Positions 1 through 10,216 of a stretch of 64,000 nucleotides of DNA are shown here, one piece after another. Where the stretch lies: assembly GCA_025267735.1 (NCBI GenBank), contig CM046307.1, forward strand, positions 868,001 to 932,000. The letters run 5' to 3'. Both the position numbers and the translations under genes were made by a program. Within the stretch, counting starts at the first letter, position 1; each line of letters starts with the position of its first letter. Under the pieces are notes generated by a model, which was given only the letters and a program-made list of their open reading frames with translations, had not been told where the DNA came from and searched no databases. Origin of the DNA: Mactra quadrangularis (Eukaryota > Mollusca > Bivalvia > Venerida > Mactridae).

Positions 1-90
1 GTAAATTATAACCATTTAAAATTAATTATTGATGAGATAAGTCAGGCTTGCCTTCATGCTTCATTACATGTAGAAGAATTTAAGAATCAA

Positions 91-783
91 TTGAATATGC
101 TAGCAACAAGAAAGTTATTTCCTAGCTTAATTTCACCTTCTCACTTTAGACAATTATTAATAGATATTAAATCTAAATTACCTAGTCATTTTGCTCTATC
201 TGCTAATACAGAGGAAGAACTATGGCATTACTATGAAACTTTAACATGTGATACTGTCATCTCTCCAGAGTGTGATATAATACTATATCACTAACCAAAC
301 AACACAGTCCACCCCTTATCAGTTATCAATGGTCAAGTTGAGACTGGTCAATATAACAACTATCAAGTTGGATAGTTGGAGAGTTTAAGTTTACCAGCCA
401 GAGAGGAAGGTTGTTCCTAGACACTCAGCTGTGAGTAGCACTGAGTGGGAATACCTGGCTGAGTGTTGGGTGCTGTAACATATATGTTTAGTAGAACAAA
501 TAAACTTGGTAGAAACTATATGGACTATGTTCTATTATGTTACACAGAGAAAGTTCTTATTTTAATTGATTTACCCCTATTAGAGGTTGAGAACTATTTC
601 GATGTTTTTAAAGTTTTAAATTTTGAAGCTCCTTTCATACCTAAAGACAAATCTCAGTATAATGAACCAATACAAATGTCAGCTAAATATTTGATAGAGT
701 CCGATAGTTTTATAATCGACAAAGGCACGTGTCGCATAGCCGCTTACGTATTAACAACCCAGGATACAACAGTACAACACTGA
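91..783 (+). pseudogene. Retroelement envelope/F-like protein fragment, interrupted
   Basis: Two open stretches (91-294 and 463-783) read like consecutive parts of the envelope-like (F-type) protein carried by some gypsy-like retroelements. The first has a serine-proline motif, a leucine-rich stretch, a tyrosine pair and an LTC motif. The second has an isoleucine/leucine-rich 'IDLPL' stretch, then an aromatic-rich segment and a lysine-tyrosine/glutamate segment. Between them, about 280-550 does not continue the protein, holds stop codons and a possible AATAAA, and looks inserted. No LTR, polymerase or other viral gene is visible, and the left end is cut by the window edge. The family assignment rests on residue spacing recalled from the family; it could instead be an unrelated diverged ORF. 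Confidence 0.45.
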
Positions 784-1344
784 TAGTTAACTAGTTTAAT
801 ATTCATTCTAACATCACATGTAAACGCATATTAAATGTCATGATTGTAAGGTAGCCAAACATACAAGTACAAACATCCATAGTCTACGGTACCTATAAGC
901 ACGAGCCTTATGTCCAGCGTGGACCTAAGGTTCCCCAAGATCCCGCAAGGGTTTCTTGGCTCGGACTGAGCAATGGTCACTGAGATGCGATACATTTTAT
1001 ACAGTTGAGTTGACAGCTCAACAACTGTACGTAAGTACAACTAATTAGTCTAACCACCATATAAAATGTATACCCGGGAGCCCAAGGCTATAATGAGTTA
1101 ACTTAATTACTTTATACTTGGACATCGCATAATATGTAATAATCAGATTACATAACAATGTTTTATAAGGAACATTTTGATGTATAACACACTTCTGTTG
1201 GTGGAAATGTACAAGAACTAGAGCATTTTCGTTTTTACTATTATTTTATTGACGAAGACTTTACGTGAACCCTAACCAAATGTCCGATACAACAAATAAT
1301 CTTAAGTGTAAAGCAAATATCTATTATACATAAAATTAACTCAC
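784..1344. other. Non-coding, SORD copy C intron 1 (presumed)
   Basis: No coding sequence or recognised repeat was seen. If the exon at 1345-1398 belongs to a working gene, this would be part of its first intron. A short imperfect hairpin (CCAAGATCCC against GGGTTTCTTGG) lies near 933-957. The minus-strand open frame at 831-1040 shows no coding character. Confidence 0.4.
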
Positions 1345-1398
1345 CAATCGTAAATCATTCTTTTTATGTAACACAACTGATAAATTAGAGCTTTCCAT
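1345..1398 (-). CDS. SORD: Sorbitol dehydrogenase copy C, first coding exon (partial gene)
   Basis: Read on the minus strand from 1398, an ATG opens 18 codons beginning [12 protein letters not shown] and ending NDLRL, followed by a consensus donor (gtgagt). Length, phase (0) and sequence match exon 1 of the two complete SORD genes in this window (18 codons each, same NLS.VLHK.NDLRL core). The next exon, encoding the [11 protein letters not shown] segment, was not found between here and the left edge. Introns 1 of the complete copies are 1523 and 855 nt, so exon 2 could lie just outside. It may be a live gene running leftwards or a detached exon. It is more diverged from copies A and B than they are from each other (lysine in place of valine before NDLRL; different second and third residues). 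Confidence 0.7.
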
Positions 1399-2686
1399 TT
1401 TTTACCGTTATAAACAATATATTTGTGCAAATATTAATGTCTGCAATCTCACGATAACACGCAAAGTATACGTGTGTTTACGAGTGTTTGTGATATGTAT
1501 TGGACGGATTAACAACTCTCAAGTATTCTAAAAATAGATTCACTAATAAATCTGACAATTAGCTACTGTGGCTAGATAAAATCAAAGCGCCGATAGCGCT
1601 GTCTGGATTTAACTGGGCAAAATTTGGCGGAGTCATTAGAAAGAGAATGTGCGGGGTTTAAAATTCACAAACTGTACAACGAAGGGTCATGACGCTTACA
1701 CCGCTAATATCAACCGATCATGATTTTCTACACCACAGGTATATGATCTATTTTTAGACAGTGGAAAATTACAGGCGTGTCTATTTTGAGCACATCGGGA
1801 ATCCAGTTGAATGTACAAAAAGAACAGAAACGGGTCAGAGGTTACACAACTTTTAATTTATATTTTAGCAGATAAATGACGGTTCTTAAACGAAATTGTT
1901 AAAACGGAATTAACAATGATATTTTCATGTATTGTGTGTTGACAATAAGACTGCTTGATACTGTCATATATTGTTAACAAGGGGGCTATTTGTTCATGCG
2001 TTTGGTTAACCTTACTACATACTGTTGTACTAAATCTGACTGCGCATGTCCGTCGAATGTCTATTTTGTGATGCGCTTTAAAAATATGTCGCTTACTAAG
2101 ACCTGACCTGAATTGCTTACGCAATCCATGTCAAAAAACTTTGTACTAGTCTGGTTCACCTTCCCCCGTACCACTATCGTAAATTGGTCAGCCTAGGATG
2201 ACCATACATGTCTAGGGTAAACTTTCCGTTCTATTATCCTCTGTAAGATGTGATATTTATATATCATTGTACTTTTAATTTAGTACTCATCCGTTTATGG
2301 GGAAATACAAAAGTTCGCGATATTGTGGAGCAGTTTCAAAGTATTTGATCTGATGAAAACAAAATTAACTGCTCCCGCGTGGCCCAGTAGGTTTGTTTGT
2401 GTGTTTGGGTTTTTACGGCGTATCAACACATTTATAAAGGTTATATCGCGCCGAAATCAATTGATGATACTATTTATGTAACCGAATTCTAATGGTTTTA
2501 AGTCCTATATTTTATGATAAATATTTATTTACTCCAGATAATTTAGTATTGCATATGATGGTTTCGACTGAAAAAATTCCCTAAGTAAGTTAACCTTAAT
2601 ATGTTTGTCACGGATGTATTTAAGATCCTGACAGTCAAGGAGAACGCGTTTTACATTGAAATGCTCGTCACATGGTATACATTTAG
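1399..2686. other. Intergenic, upstream of SORD copy C
   Basis: No gene was recognised. The stretch would contain the promoter of SORD copy C, reading left. Near 2380-2450 there is a minus-strand fragment of the SINE/LINE-type 3' tail (tttgtttgtgtgtttgggtt and a following 'tatcaacacat'). A short near-palindrome centred on CCTAGG lies at about 2188-2205. The 1858-2124 minus-strand open frame has no recognisable domain and is not called. Confidence 0.4.
2380..2470 (-). repeat. SINE 3' tail fragment
   Basis: Contains the tail shared by the SINEs of this window, here as 'tttgggttttta cggcg' followed by 'caacacat'. The tRNA-derived head is missing, so this is a broken copy or the tail of a related LINE. 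Confidence 0.5.
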
Positions 2687-2707
2687 GTGTTTTCAAATAG
2701 TGATATA

Positions 2708-3406
2708 ATGAACGTTTTAAATAATATTAGTAGTAAATTATCTCAGATGGATTCACGGTTAAAAAAGTTGGAACAATTAGAACAAAAGGTTGATAATCTT
2801 GATATTGAAATGAAAAAAATCTGGACCTATGTGAATGATAAAATGGTGGATATTGGCCATAGGGTGGATAAAGTTGAAGACCATATAAACAGCTCAGATT
2901 TTAACCTGGGTATAGTAAATGAAAAACTCGTACAGTTAGAAAAACATAATGATTCATTGAAAGAAGATTTGTCCTATTTACAATCGCAGTCTATGCGTAA
3001 CAATTTATTGTTTGGTAACATACCCGAGGCCCGTCATGATGTACAGGAAAATACTGAGGAGGTTTTGAGAACTTTTTTGATCGATAAAATGAAATTAGCT
3101 CAGGAGCTGGTGAAAGAGATTCAGTTTGAGAGGGTCCATAGAATGGGTCCAATTTCCAGTGATGGTAGAGGTCGCAAGATCGTCGCTAAATTCACCTTAT
3201 TTAAGGAACGTGAGCATGTTAGGAAGCAATGGAAAGCGCTCTCAGGAACACAATTCTATGTATCTGAACAGTTCCCAAAGTCTGTCATTGATAAACGTAG
3301 AAAACTGTTGCCGAAACTTAAAGAAGCGAAGGCCCAAAACAAACGTGCATGGTTGGCGTATGACACGCTGTACATTGACGGAAAGAGGGTGCCGTGTAGT
3401 GACTAG
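2708..3406 (+). CDS. LINE ORF1 protein (coiled coil, L1-ORF1-like RNA-binding protein)
   Basis: The product is 232 residues from ATG 2708; the frame is open back to a GTG at 2687, but ATG is the sensible start. Residues 1 to about 90 are heptad-rich (leucine, isoleucine, glutamate, lysine) and should form a coiled coil. Next comes a 'SMRNNLLFGNIPE' segment and 'FERVHRMG', which match the RRM-like core of the L1 ORF1/Transposase_22 family, then a basic C-terminal domain ending in DGKRVP. Family members form trimers that coat the element RNA in the cytoplasm and act as chaperones. No internal stop or frameshift is present. ORF2 follows in the same frame after a single TAG. Confidence 0.85.
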   Translation: MNVLNNISSKLSQMDSRLKKLEQLEQKVDNLDIEMKKIWTYVNDKMVDIGHRVDKVEDHINSSDFNLGIVNEKLVQLEKHNDSLKEDLSYLQSQSMRNNLLFGNIPEARHDVQENTEEVLRTFLIDKMKLAQELVKEIQFERVHRMGPISSDGRGRKIVAKFTLFKEREHVRKQWKALSGTQFYVSEQFPKSVIDKRRKLLPKLKEAKAQNKRAWLAYDTLYIDGKRVPCSD

Positions 3407-6400
3407 GGGTGCGTAGAAGGTGAACTCAATGTGATTTTATGGAACGTTAACGGATTAACTGACGAAAAGAAGGATTCACCGGAATTTGTTGAACTTTTAA
3501 CATCAAATGACATCATATTTTTAATGGAAAGTTGGACCAATAAACATAGTAAAATTGATATATCTGGTTATAAAAGTTATAATTTTTACCGGAAGTATCA
3601 AAATAGACGTGCTTTACGCAATAGTGGTGGTATTGTAGTGTATATTAAAGAGTCGATCGCGGATGGTGTTAAGATTGTACGATCTCATCATGACGCTATA
3701 ATTTGGTTAAAATTAGATAAACAGTTTTTTCACTTTCACAATGATGTATATTTGTGTGGTGTATATATTTGGTGTGAGAACTCACCTATTTATAATATTG
3801 TAAATGTTGATTTATTTGATGTTCTTCAAAATGATATTTGTGATTTTGAGAGCCAAGGCTCACTATTTTTGATTGGTGACTGGAATAGTCGTATTGGTAA
3901 TAAAAATGATTATATATGTAATGATTCAACCAATGTTCACTTAGATGATGATGATTATTGTCCTGATTTGACCCTCGACAGGGCCTCTATTGATACAGTA
4001 TGTAATACTCATGGTAGAACATTAATTGAATTATGTAAGGCATCGTGTATACGTATCGCCAACGGTAGAATCGGTGATTCTAACTCTTACACATATATAT
4101 CTAATAATGGGGCATCAACCATTGATTACTTATTAACACATGAGAACTATTTCACGTTAATTAAAGATTTCACGGTCTGTGCACCGAATGAATGGAGTGA
4201 CCATTGTCCGTTAATACTATCTTTATATTGTAATCACTATGAAAATAATTCACATGAAAACATTGATACTACATATAAATGGGATAATTCTCGTTTACGT
4301 GATTTTCGAGCTGGAATATTTGCCAGATTACCTGAGTTAAATTCTTTAGTCACTAGTATAGACGTTTCGAGTAGAGATTCAATAAATAATGTTCTTAACG
4401 GGTTTACCGATGTTATACGGAACGTTGCGGATCCTTTGTTTAACAAAGAAATAAAGTTTACAAATTCACCACGTTTCACCGATACATCAAAAATTAAGCA
4501 CAAAGAATGGTTTGACTTTGAATGCGTTAATTCGCGACTTGAGTATTTACGGTCATTACGTGTATTTAATCAATGTAACTCTTCTGAAAATAGACGTATT
4601 TTCTGCGACGCAAAATTATCTTATAAACACTTAATTCGTAAAAAGAAACGTCGATATTATAACGTTAAAATGCGAGAAATCGAAAATTTGAGAAACTCAA
4701 ACCCTAAACAATTTTGGAAGTTCTTTAAAAATAAAAGATTAAACAATAACAATAACATTTCTTTGAATAGTTTTCGTGATTTCTTTGCTAATGTAAGTGA
4801 AGGTATAACGCCATGCAATAATGCAGAAGCTGAGTCTTTCTGTCATGAGCATGATTTTAATGATACTGTTAATCCTAGATTTGAGGAACTTGACGAGCCG
4901 ATATCATTGTTATCTAGAAATTAAAAAAGCTGTGAATACTCTTAAAACCAACAAAGCGTTCGGCGCTGACTGCTTATTAAACGAATATTTTATTAATAGT
5001 TTCGATATTATTGGGTCTCATATATGTGATATTTTTAATGCAATTTTACAATCTGGAGTTTTTCCCGATAAATGGACTGAGGGTATTATTATTCCGATCC
5101 CTAAGAAATCGAATTCTAATGACGTAAATTGTTTTAGAGGGATCACATTGGTCAGTTGTTTTTCTAAGTTATTTACTACTGTTATACATAAACGAATTGA
5201 GTCATTTTGTGAAAAATATCATGTTTTATCTGATGCTCAATTTGGATTTCGTAAAAACTGTTCTACTGTAGATGCAATTTTTATTCTTATGTCTATTGTT
5301 CAGTCATATCTTAATCGTAATAGACGACTATACGTAGCTTTTGTTGACTTATCTAAATGTTTTGATACGATATATCGGAATGCTCTATGGTTGAAACTGT
5401 ATAAACAGGGCATCCAAGGTAAATTATTGCGCATTATGAAAGATATGTATGTAAAAGTTAAATCCTGTGTTAAATCATGTTCTGATTATTCGGATTATTT
5501 TAATTATGCTGTTGGTTTACGCCAAGGTGAAGTTTTATCACCTATTTTATTTTCATTGTTTGTCAATGATCTGGAATTATTTTTGCAAAATGATTGTGAA
5601 TCGGGTTTACATTTTAACGATATTGTCCTTATTATTCTTTTATTTGCTGACGACATGGCTCTTTTAGCTAAAAGTCCACTAGAACTTCAAAACCATTTAA
5701 ACATGTTAAATACTTATTGCAACACTTGGGGTCTTAAGGTGAACACATCAAAAACAAAAGTTATGGTTTTTAGGAAAAGGGGTAAATTATCAAAAGATGA
5801 ATCTTGGACTTATGGTGGGGAAAGTCTAGATGTAGTAGACAGTTTTAATTATTTAGGTTCCGTGTTTAATTATACTGGTAATTTTAATCTAAACAAAGAA
5901 CATTTATGTGGTAAAGCTTTAAAAGCATTACATTCTTTTACTCATTATTGTAATAAATTTGATCTAAAGCCATATATTTTATGTCAATTGTTTGATTCTT
6001 TTGTAGGATCCATTTTAAGCTACTCTTCTGAAATTTGGGGTCATTCAAAGTCACTTGAAATAGAACGCATACATTAAAAATTTTGTAAATCTATATTAAA
6101 AGTCCCTAGAAGTACACCTAATATAGCTGTCTACGGTGAGCTAGGGCGATATCCCTTATATATTAAACGTTATGTTAGAATAATTAAATACTGGTTAAAA
6201 GTGAAACATTCTGATAATATTATTATGAAAACTATGTACGATGAAAATTTAAAAGATTGTAATAATGGCATGTCCAACTGGGTATCTGATGTTAAAAAAT
6301 TATTGAATAAATATGGTTTTTGTAATGTTTTTAATAATGATACTTGTGTTGATATAAAAACTTTTCCATATACATTTCAATCTAGAATAATAGATACATT

Positions 6401-6836
6401 TAAGCAGGAATGGTTTAATAAGTTAGAACAATGTAATATGTTAAAGAATTATTTTTATTGTAAAACATTGTTTCATTATGAAGAATACTTAAACGTTTTA
6501 CCCAGAAAGTATAGATTTTATTTTTGTAGGTTAAGACTTGCTGGGCATCAATTCCATATTAATTCTGGTAGATATGTTAATAGTAATACTCCACACAATT
6601 TAAGAATATGCAGATTTTGTACAAAAAACGAAATTGAAGACGAGTTCCATGTGATATGTATATGTCCTTTTTATCTTAATATACGTAAAAAATACTTAAA
6701 ACCATATTTTTACAAAAAGCCATCAATGTTTAAATTTATCGAATTATTGAATTGTCAGTATGCTCCGACATTAATCAAAGTTTCAGTCTTTGTTAAAGAA
6801 GCTTTAAAAATGAAAACTCAGTTAAATATTTTGTAA
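3407..6836 (+). pseudogene. LINE ORF2: endonuclease-reverse transcriptase, disrupted
   Basis: The endonuclease (APE-like) begins immediately after the ORF1 stop: 'LNVILWNVNGL' at about 3425-3457 holds the catalytic Asn. 'LIGDWNSRIG' (about 3870-3899) and 'SDHCPL' (about 4195-4212) supply the Asp/Asn and the Ser-Asp-His catalytic set. Reverse transcriptase follows, with RGITL at about 5137, the AFVDLSKCFD motif near 5337, GLRQGEVLSP near 5515 and the FADD catalytic box near 5643-5654. The C terminus carries CRFC...HVICICP, a zinc-knuckle-like motif (about 6610-6665). A frameshift at about 4900-4910 moves the reading frame, and TAA at 6075-6077 replaces a leucine codon (the related LINE has IHLKF here). 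No AUG lies between the ORF1 stop and the endonuclease core. Confidence 0.85.
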
Positions 6837-6987
6837 TTTAATAGTTTTAATTTCAAAAATATATCATATACTTGAAAATATGTTCATCTTCTTGTAAAAT
6901 TCACATGTATACGTTACTATATTGATTGTGTGTAATTATGCTTTAATTATTGTATTTATTTATGAATATGTACTTTGTACTTTTCTA

Positions 6988-7015
6988 AATAAAATTCTGT
7001 TCTGTTCTGTTCTGT
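6988..7015 (+). promoter_or_regulatory. LINE polyadenylation signal and TTCTG pentamer tail
   Basis: AATAAA at 6988-6993 is followed directly by tandem TTCTG units, marking the 3' end of the LINE. A short tandem tail in place of poly(A) is usual for several LINE groups that prime on target DNA with short repeats. Confidence 0.75.
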
Positions 7016-7020
7016 TTCTC

Positions 7021-7517
7021 TCTTTTGAGAAGGTATGAATGTGTTAATCTGGTATGTCCAGTAGGTAAGTAGAGCGTTGATGTTACTAACTTGTTTATAC
7101 ATGTATAATAGTAGTAAAAAATCTGAATATATATGATTTTTTTGACAATTAACCCATTCATTTGTTAGACCGACGCACCAAGCTAAATATTCACATACAT
7201 GTAACAGATTATGATGGCTGATTTACGCCTTGTCGCATTTGCGTCCCATTATGACAAACACAAACACTATCATGCATTTCAATTATTTGTCATACTTCGC
7301 CTGATTAAGCGCGAAGATGAAATATATTCATGGGATAAACTATGTACTTTGATATGCTCTCGAGACAATGGTTATATAACGAATAATTAACAATGATACA
7401 TAAATACATTTAACGATAATTTTATAAATTTTCAAGGCTTTTGTTCGCTATATTTACCAGCAATCTTCTATTTGTTTTGAAATTGGGCGTTTCAGGAATG
7501 CTTTTTAAAAACAAGTA
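7021..7517. other. Intergenic, nothing recognised
   Basis: AT-rich sequence between the LINE tail and the AMP-binding remnant. No open frame or repeat could be supported. It may hold the 3' flank of the AMP-binding exon. Confidence 0.3.
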
Positions 7518-8190
7518 TTAATCAACTGTGTATGCCTTCCTCTTGTCATATGTCATTACTTCAGACAAAAGGTTATCATAATTTCTTCTTAGTATAGACT
7601 CTACTAGTTCATCCTCTGTAGGAACAATACACGCACATATCTTGTTATGGCCGGATCTTTGTGCAATTGGAACAACAATGGCGTCTTGAACATTCTTTAT
7701 CACCACAAGTTTAGACTCTATTTCATCAGGATCTATTTTTATGCCATCATGCACTGTTATTTTATAAGCTTTTCTTCCAAACACAAATAACTTGTTGTCA
7801 GTTCTAATCAAGCCGATATCCCCTGTTCTTAACCACCCATCTGTCTTAAAAGCGTCAGTCGTATTGATGTCATCGTTGAAATATCCCGTAATCATAGGTT
7901 TTGTTTTCACCAATATTTCACCACGTGTATTTATTGGTACCTCTTCAGTATTGTCATCTACAATTTTGAAGCGGACATCTTTCCCTACAAAGCCTACAGT
8001 AGTGCTTAAACTTTGCTGGATCAGTGACTCGATAAGTAGATATATGGCTTGCTTCTACACAACTATATCCTATGAAAATTAGTTTACCCGCTCTCTCTAA
8101 CAATTTAGCGTTTACTGGTACTATATGTTGCCCGCTAAGACAGATCACTTTAACTGGCCAGTTGTTTGGATAGTTGTTTAGATAGTTGTA
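7518..8190 (-). pseudogene. AMP-binding (acyl-CoA synthetase-like) 3' exon with frameshift
   Basis: Reading leftwards from a good acceptor (ttcttctttgcag, ending 8191) the exon encodes 'VICLSGQHIV', a degenerate Y-G-x-T-E box (IGYSCVEAS), then after a one-base shift at about 7998-8003 'VGFVGKDVRFKIVDD', 'INTRGEI', 'GWLRTGDIG' and 'GRKAYKITVHDGIKI', which are the A7/A8 core motifs of the adenylate-forming family (acyl-CoA synthetases, 4-coumarate-CoA ligase-like, luciferase-like). These enzymes activate a carboxylate with ATP. The C-terminal P..xxGK lysine motif (A10) is absent: the frame stops at 7518 after KRKAYTVD. No upstream exons were found to the right before SORD gene A. The frameshift, missing C-terminus and isolation all suggest a pseudogene fragment, unless the shift is a sequencing error. 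Confidence 0.75.
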
Positions 8191-9149
8191 CTGCAAAGAA
8201 GAATACAAACAGTTGTCATTTGAAACAGAACAGAACATTTTGATCACTTTGTACCATGAGCCCCTGGTCAGTGCTTTGCCCGGGACCCACAGGGGGCGCT
8301 TACGGCCCTCTGCACCCCCAGTCTTCTTGTTCATTTTCCGCCCCACTAGAATTTTCCGTCCCCAACTAGAATTTTCCGCCCTTACAAGAAATCCTAGATC
8401 CGCCTGCGGTTGTTTAGTAATTGAATACTTCTCAGGTCATTCATCTTTTACCGTTGATAAAGAAAAGGCCAGATCCAGGTCACAGTTTGTAAAGTAATTA
8501 TTTCTGTATTACTAGTTTCATTGTGACGGTCATGGTCAAGTACAAAGCATGAAAAACTTACATGTAATTCCTATAATAATTTATGATCTAAAATTTATGA
8601 AAATAGCCCTATATTCAGCAAAGTTATGAGTTTTTCAAAGTGTAACCTTTCTTTTCGGACACCCTGTGCTTTGTTAATCATATCTTATGTTTCCTCTTTA
8701 AGCCTTCCGGGCCAAACATATATTTTTTATTTTTCTATAATTAATTCAAGAAAATAACTAACTCATAAATATCTAGGCGTGCCCGGATAGGTACGGTTTA
8801 TTTTATACAATGCTAATACATTTAAATTTAAATTGTACACTCATACTTAAACAATGGCTCCGAAAAAAATGCCGTGTGCAAAATCGGCATCAATGTCCTA
8901 ATACATATATTATGAAGAATAATTTCTCCGGAAAACCCTGCATGGCTTACGATGAGTTGTATCGTAAGTTTATTGTTTATAAAATCTTACGGTTTGAAAA
9001 AATCAAAGATGGCATCTATATATGATCTATATACAATTAAATTTTATCTGTCAATTTTCTAAGGTTAGTCTCAGCTATAGATGCATCCAATAGGAAATTA
9101 ATGTATAAGTAGAAAATAACATAATCTTATCATATTAATTACATTGACA
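8191..9149. other. Intergenic, repeat-like
   Basis: No gene. The stretch about 8265-8410 is unusually GC-rich for the window (cgggacccacagggggcgct, then two nearly identical 'tagaattttccg' units ending in 'ctagatccgcctgcgg'), which resembles a dispersed repeat fragment. The rest is AT-rich with no supported feature. Confidence 0.35.
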
Positions 9150-9440
9150 CACCCGGCTAGCTCGGTGGGTAGCGCACAAGTCTTCTGATCGAGAGGTCGT
9201 AGGTTCGATTCCAGGGCGGGGCATACTTTTGTGGAGCTTCGTCATGTAATAATTTTCTACGGCCACTCTACTACCACTGATTCTAAAATATGTAGGGCAA
9301 AAGTCAGTCAGTGACGGTAGTAAGCGTTGGCTAACAGCTAAATCCAAAGATTTAGCCTTTCCAGGAACAGTAAGTAGGTGGACTGACCGCCGTGAATTAA
9401 CCAATACAATGTGTTGCAACGGCGTTAAACCAACAAACAT
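9150..9440 (+). mobile_element. tRNA-derived SINE, full-length copy 1
   Basis: The tRNA-like head begins 'acccggctagctcggtgggt' with an A-box-like part and a B box (ggttcgattcc at about 9202-9213). A conserved body follows ('gagcttcgtcatg', 'tagggcaaaagtcagtcagtgac', 'aacagctaaatccaaagatttag'), and the tail ends 'gttgcaacggcgttaaacca'. The same body recurs at 26046-26347 and 32373-32692 (minus) and 63797-64000 (plus). The central inverted motif 'ctaaatcc aaa gatttag' is present in all. It is not a functional tRNA gene: the 3' half does not fold into acceptor and T arms. Confidence 0.85.
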
Positions 9441-10216
9441 TATTTTGCAAGCATGGTATTATAACAGTTTTATTGTTATCAAGTGATTTGGCGTAAAGTT
9501 AGGAAATCCTAAACTATCAGTAACTATCAGAAATTGTTTTCTCTGAAATAAGAGATATATTAATTATAATGTAATATGACACAAAAATGAGTTGAATCGT
9601 ATAACGCAGATAGAAAACAACAATACATCAGTATAATCAGCTTTGCTTCTGAGTTCTTGTGAACTAAAATATAAAACTTCATTCCACCAAATAAATTGTT
9701 AACTACCGTGCTTTCTTGTTTTGTAATAGGATTAAGTTCAGATGGATTTGTTCTGATCTTAATTCAATAGAATGATATTAATGCCTTTGTTGTCAGACTG
9801 ACTATAATTGAATAATATTCAATTCCCGAATTTCGAAGTATGGTTTAATTTTTAAGGTAGTTAAGAAAGTAAACCCATGAAACTTCATGACATTATCTTA
9901 AGGTGGGTCGGTACCTAACTCAAAGAAAAAAAAACGAAAAAAATTCATGTTCCCCGATTATGATAAAAGTTGGCAGGCAGATACCTTCATGCTTCTTGTT
10001 TGTTTTTCTGGTACGACAAACTATGGATTTGTCGTGTCATCGTGTTTTCGTTTCTTCGCGGCAAAGAAACGAAAATACGACATGGCATAAATCAGCCACC
10101 ATACGTTACTTGACACGCTGCTGGTTATATGTGTTACCTAACCACATGATAAACATGTTATCTACATGTCCTATATTTCACCTATATATATAATCATTCA
10201 CCTGTAATGTTTCAAA
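9441..10216. promoter_or_regulatory. Upstream region of SORD gene A
   Basis: Likely contains the promoter and 5' UTR, but no TATA box could be assigned with confidence. The last 60 bases before the ATG (from about 10160) match the sequence upstream of gene B (63178-63260), including 'cctgtaatgtttcaa' directly before the ATG. Left-arm-specific hairpins lie at about 10013-10035 (acgacaaa...tttgtcgt) and 10038-10084. Confidence 0.45.
10038..10084. repeat. Hairpin upstream of SORD gene A
   Basis: Arms 'gtgttttcgtttctt' and 'aagaaacgaaaatac' surround a six-base loop (cgcggc), making an almost perfect stem of about 17 bp. It lies about 135 bp before the ATG. The equivalent region of gene B lacks it, so it arrived after duplication or was lost there. 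It may be the core of a small inverted-repeat element. Confidence 0.7.

Larger units (their letters stand above)
2640..7015 (+). mobile_element. Non-LTR retrotransposon (LINE), near full length, inactive
   Basis: The order is ORF1 (2708-3406), ORF2 with endonuclease, reverse transcriptase and C-terminal zinc-finger-like motif (about 3407-6836), a 3' UTR with AATAAA at 6988-6993, and a tail of four TTCTG pentamers ending near 7015. The 5' boundary was not determined; about 2640 is a guess. ORF2 carries one frameshift (about 4900-4910) and one premature TAA (6075-6077), so this copy cannot make full ORF2 protein, but it is otherwise well preserved. It is related to the truncated LINE at 15372-17965: both share a CxxC...H...C motif near the C terminus and pentamer tails. 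I did not assign a clade. Confidence 0.85.

Noticed and set aside
831..1040. 69-residue minus-strand frame
   Set aside because: Low-complexity chance frame with no motif or splice context.
3126..3416. 96-residue frame overlapping LINE ORF1
   Set aside because: Shadow frame of ORF1, with no domain.
9150..9235. A possible tRNA gene
   Set aside because: A B-box-like motif is present, but the sequence continues into a SINE body found at several other places and no complete cloverleaf forms.
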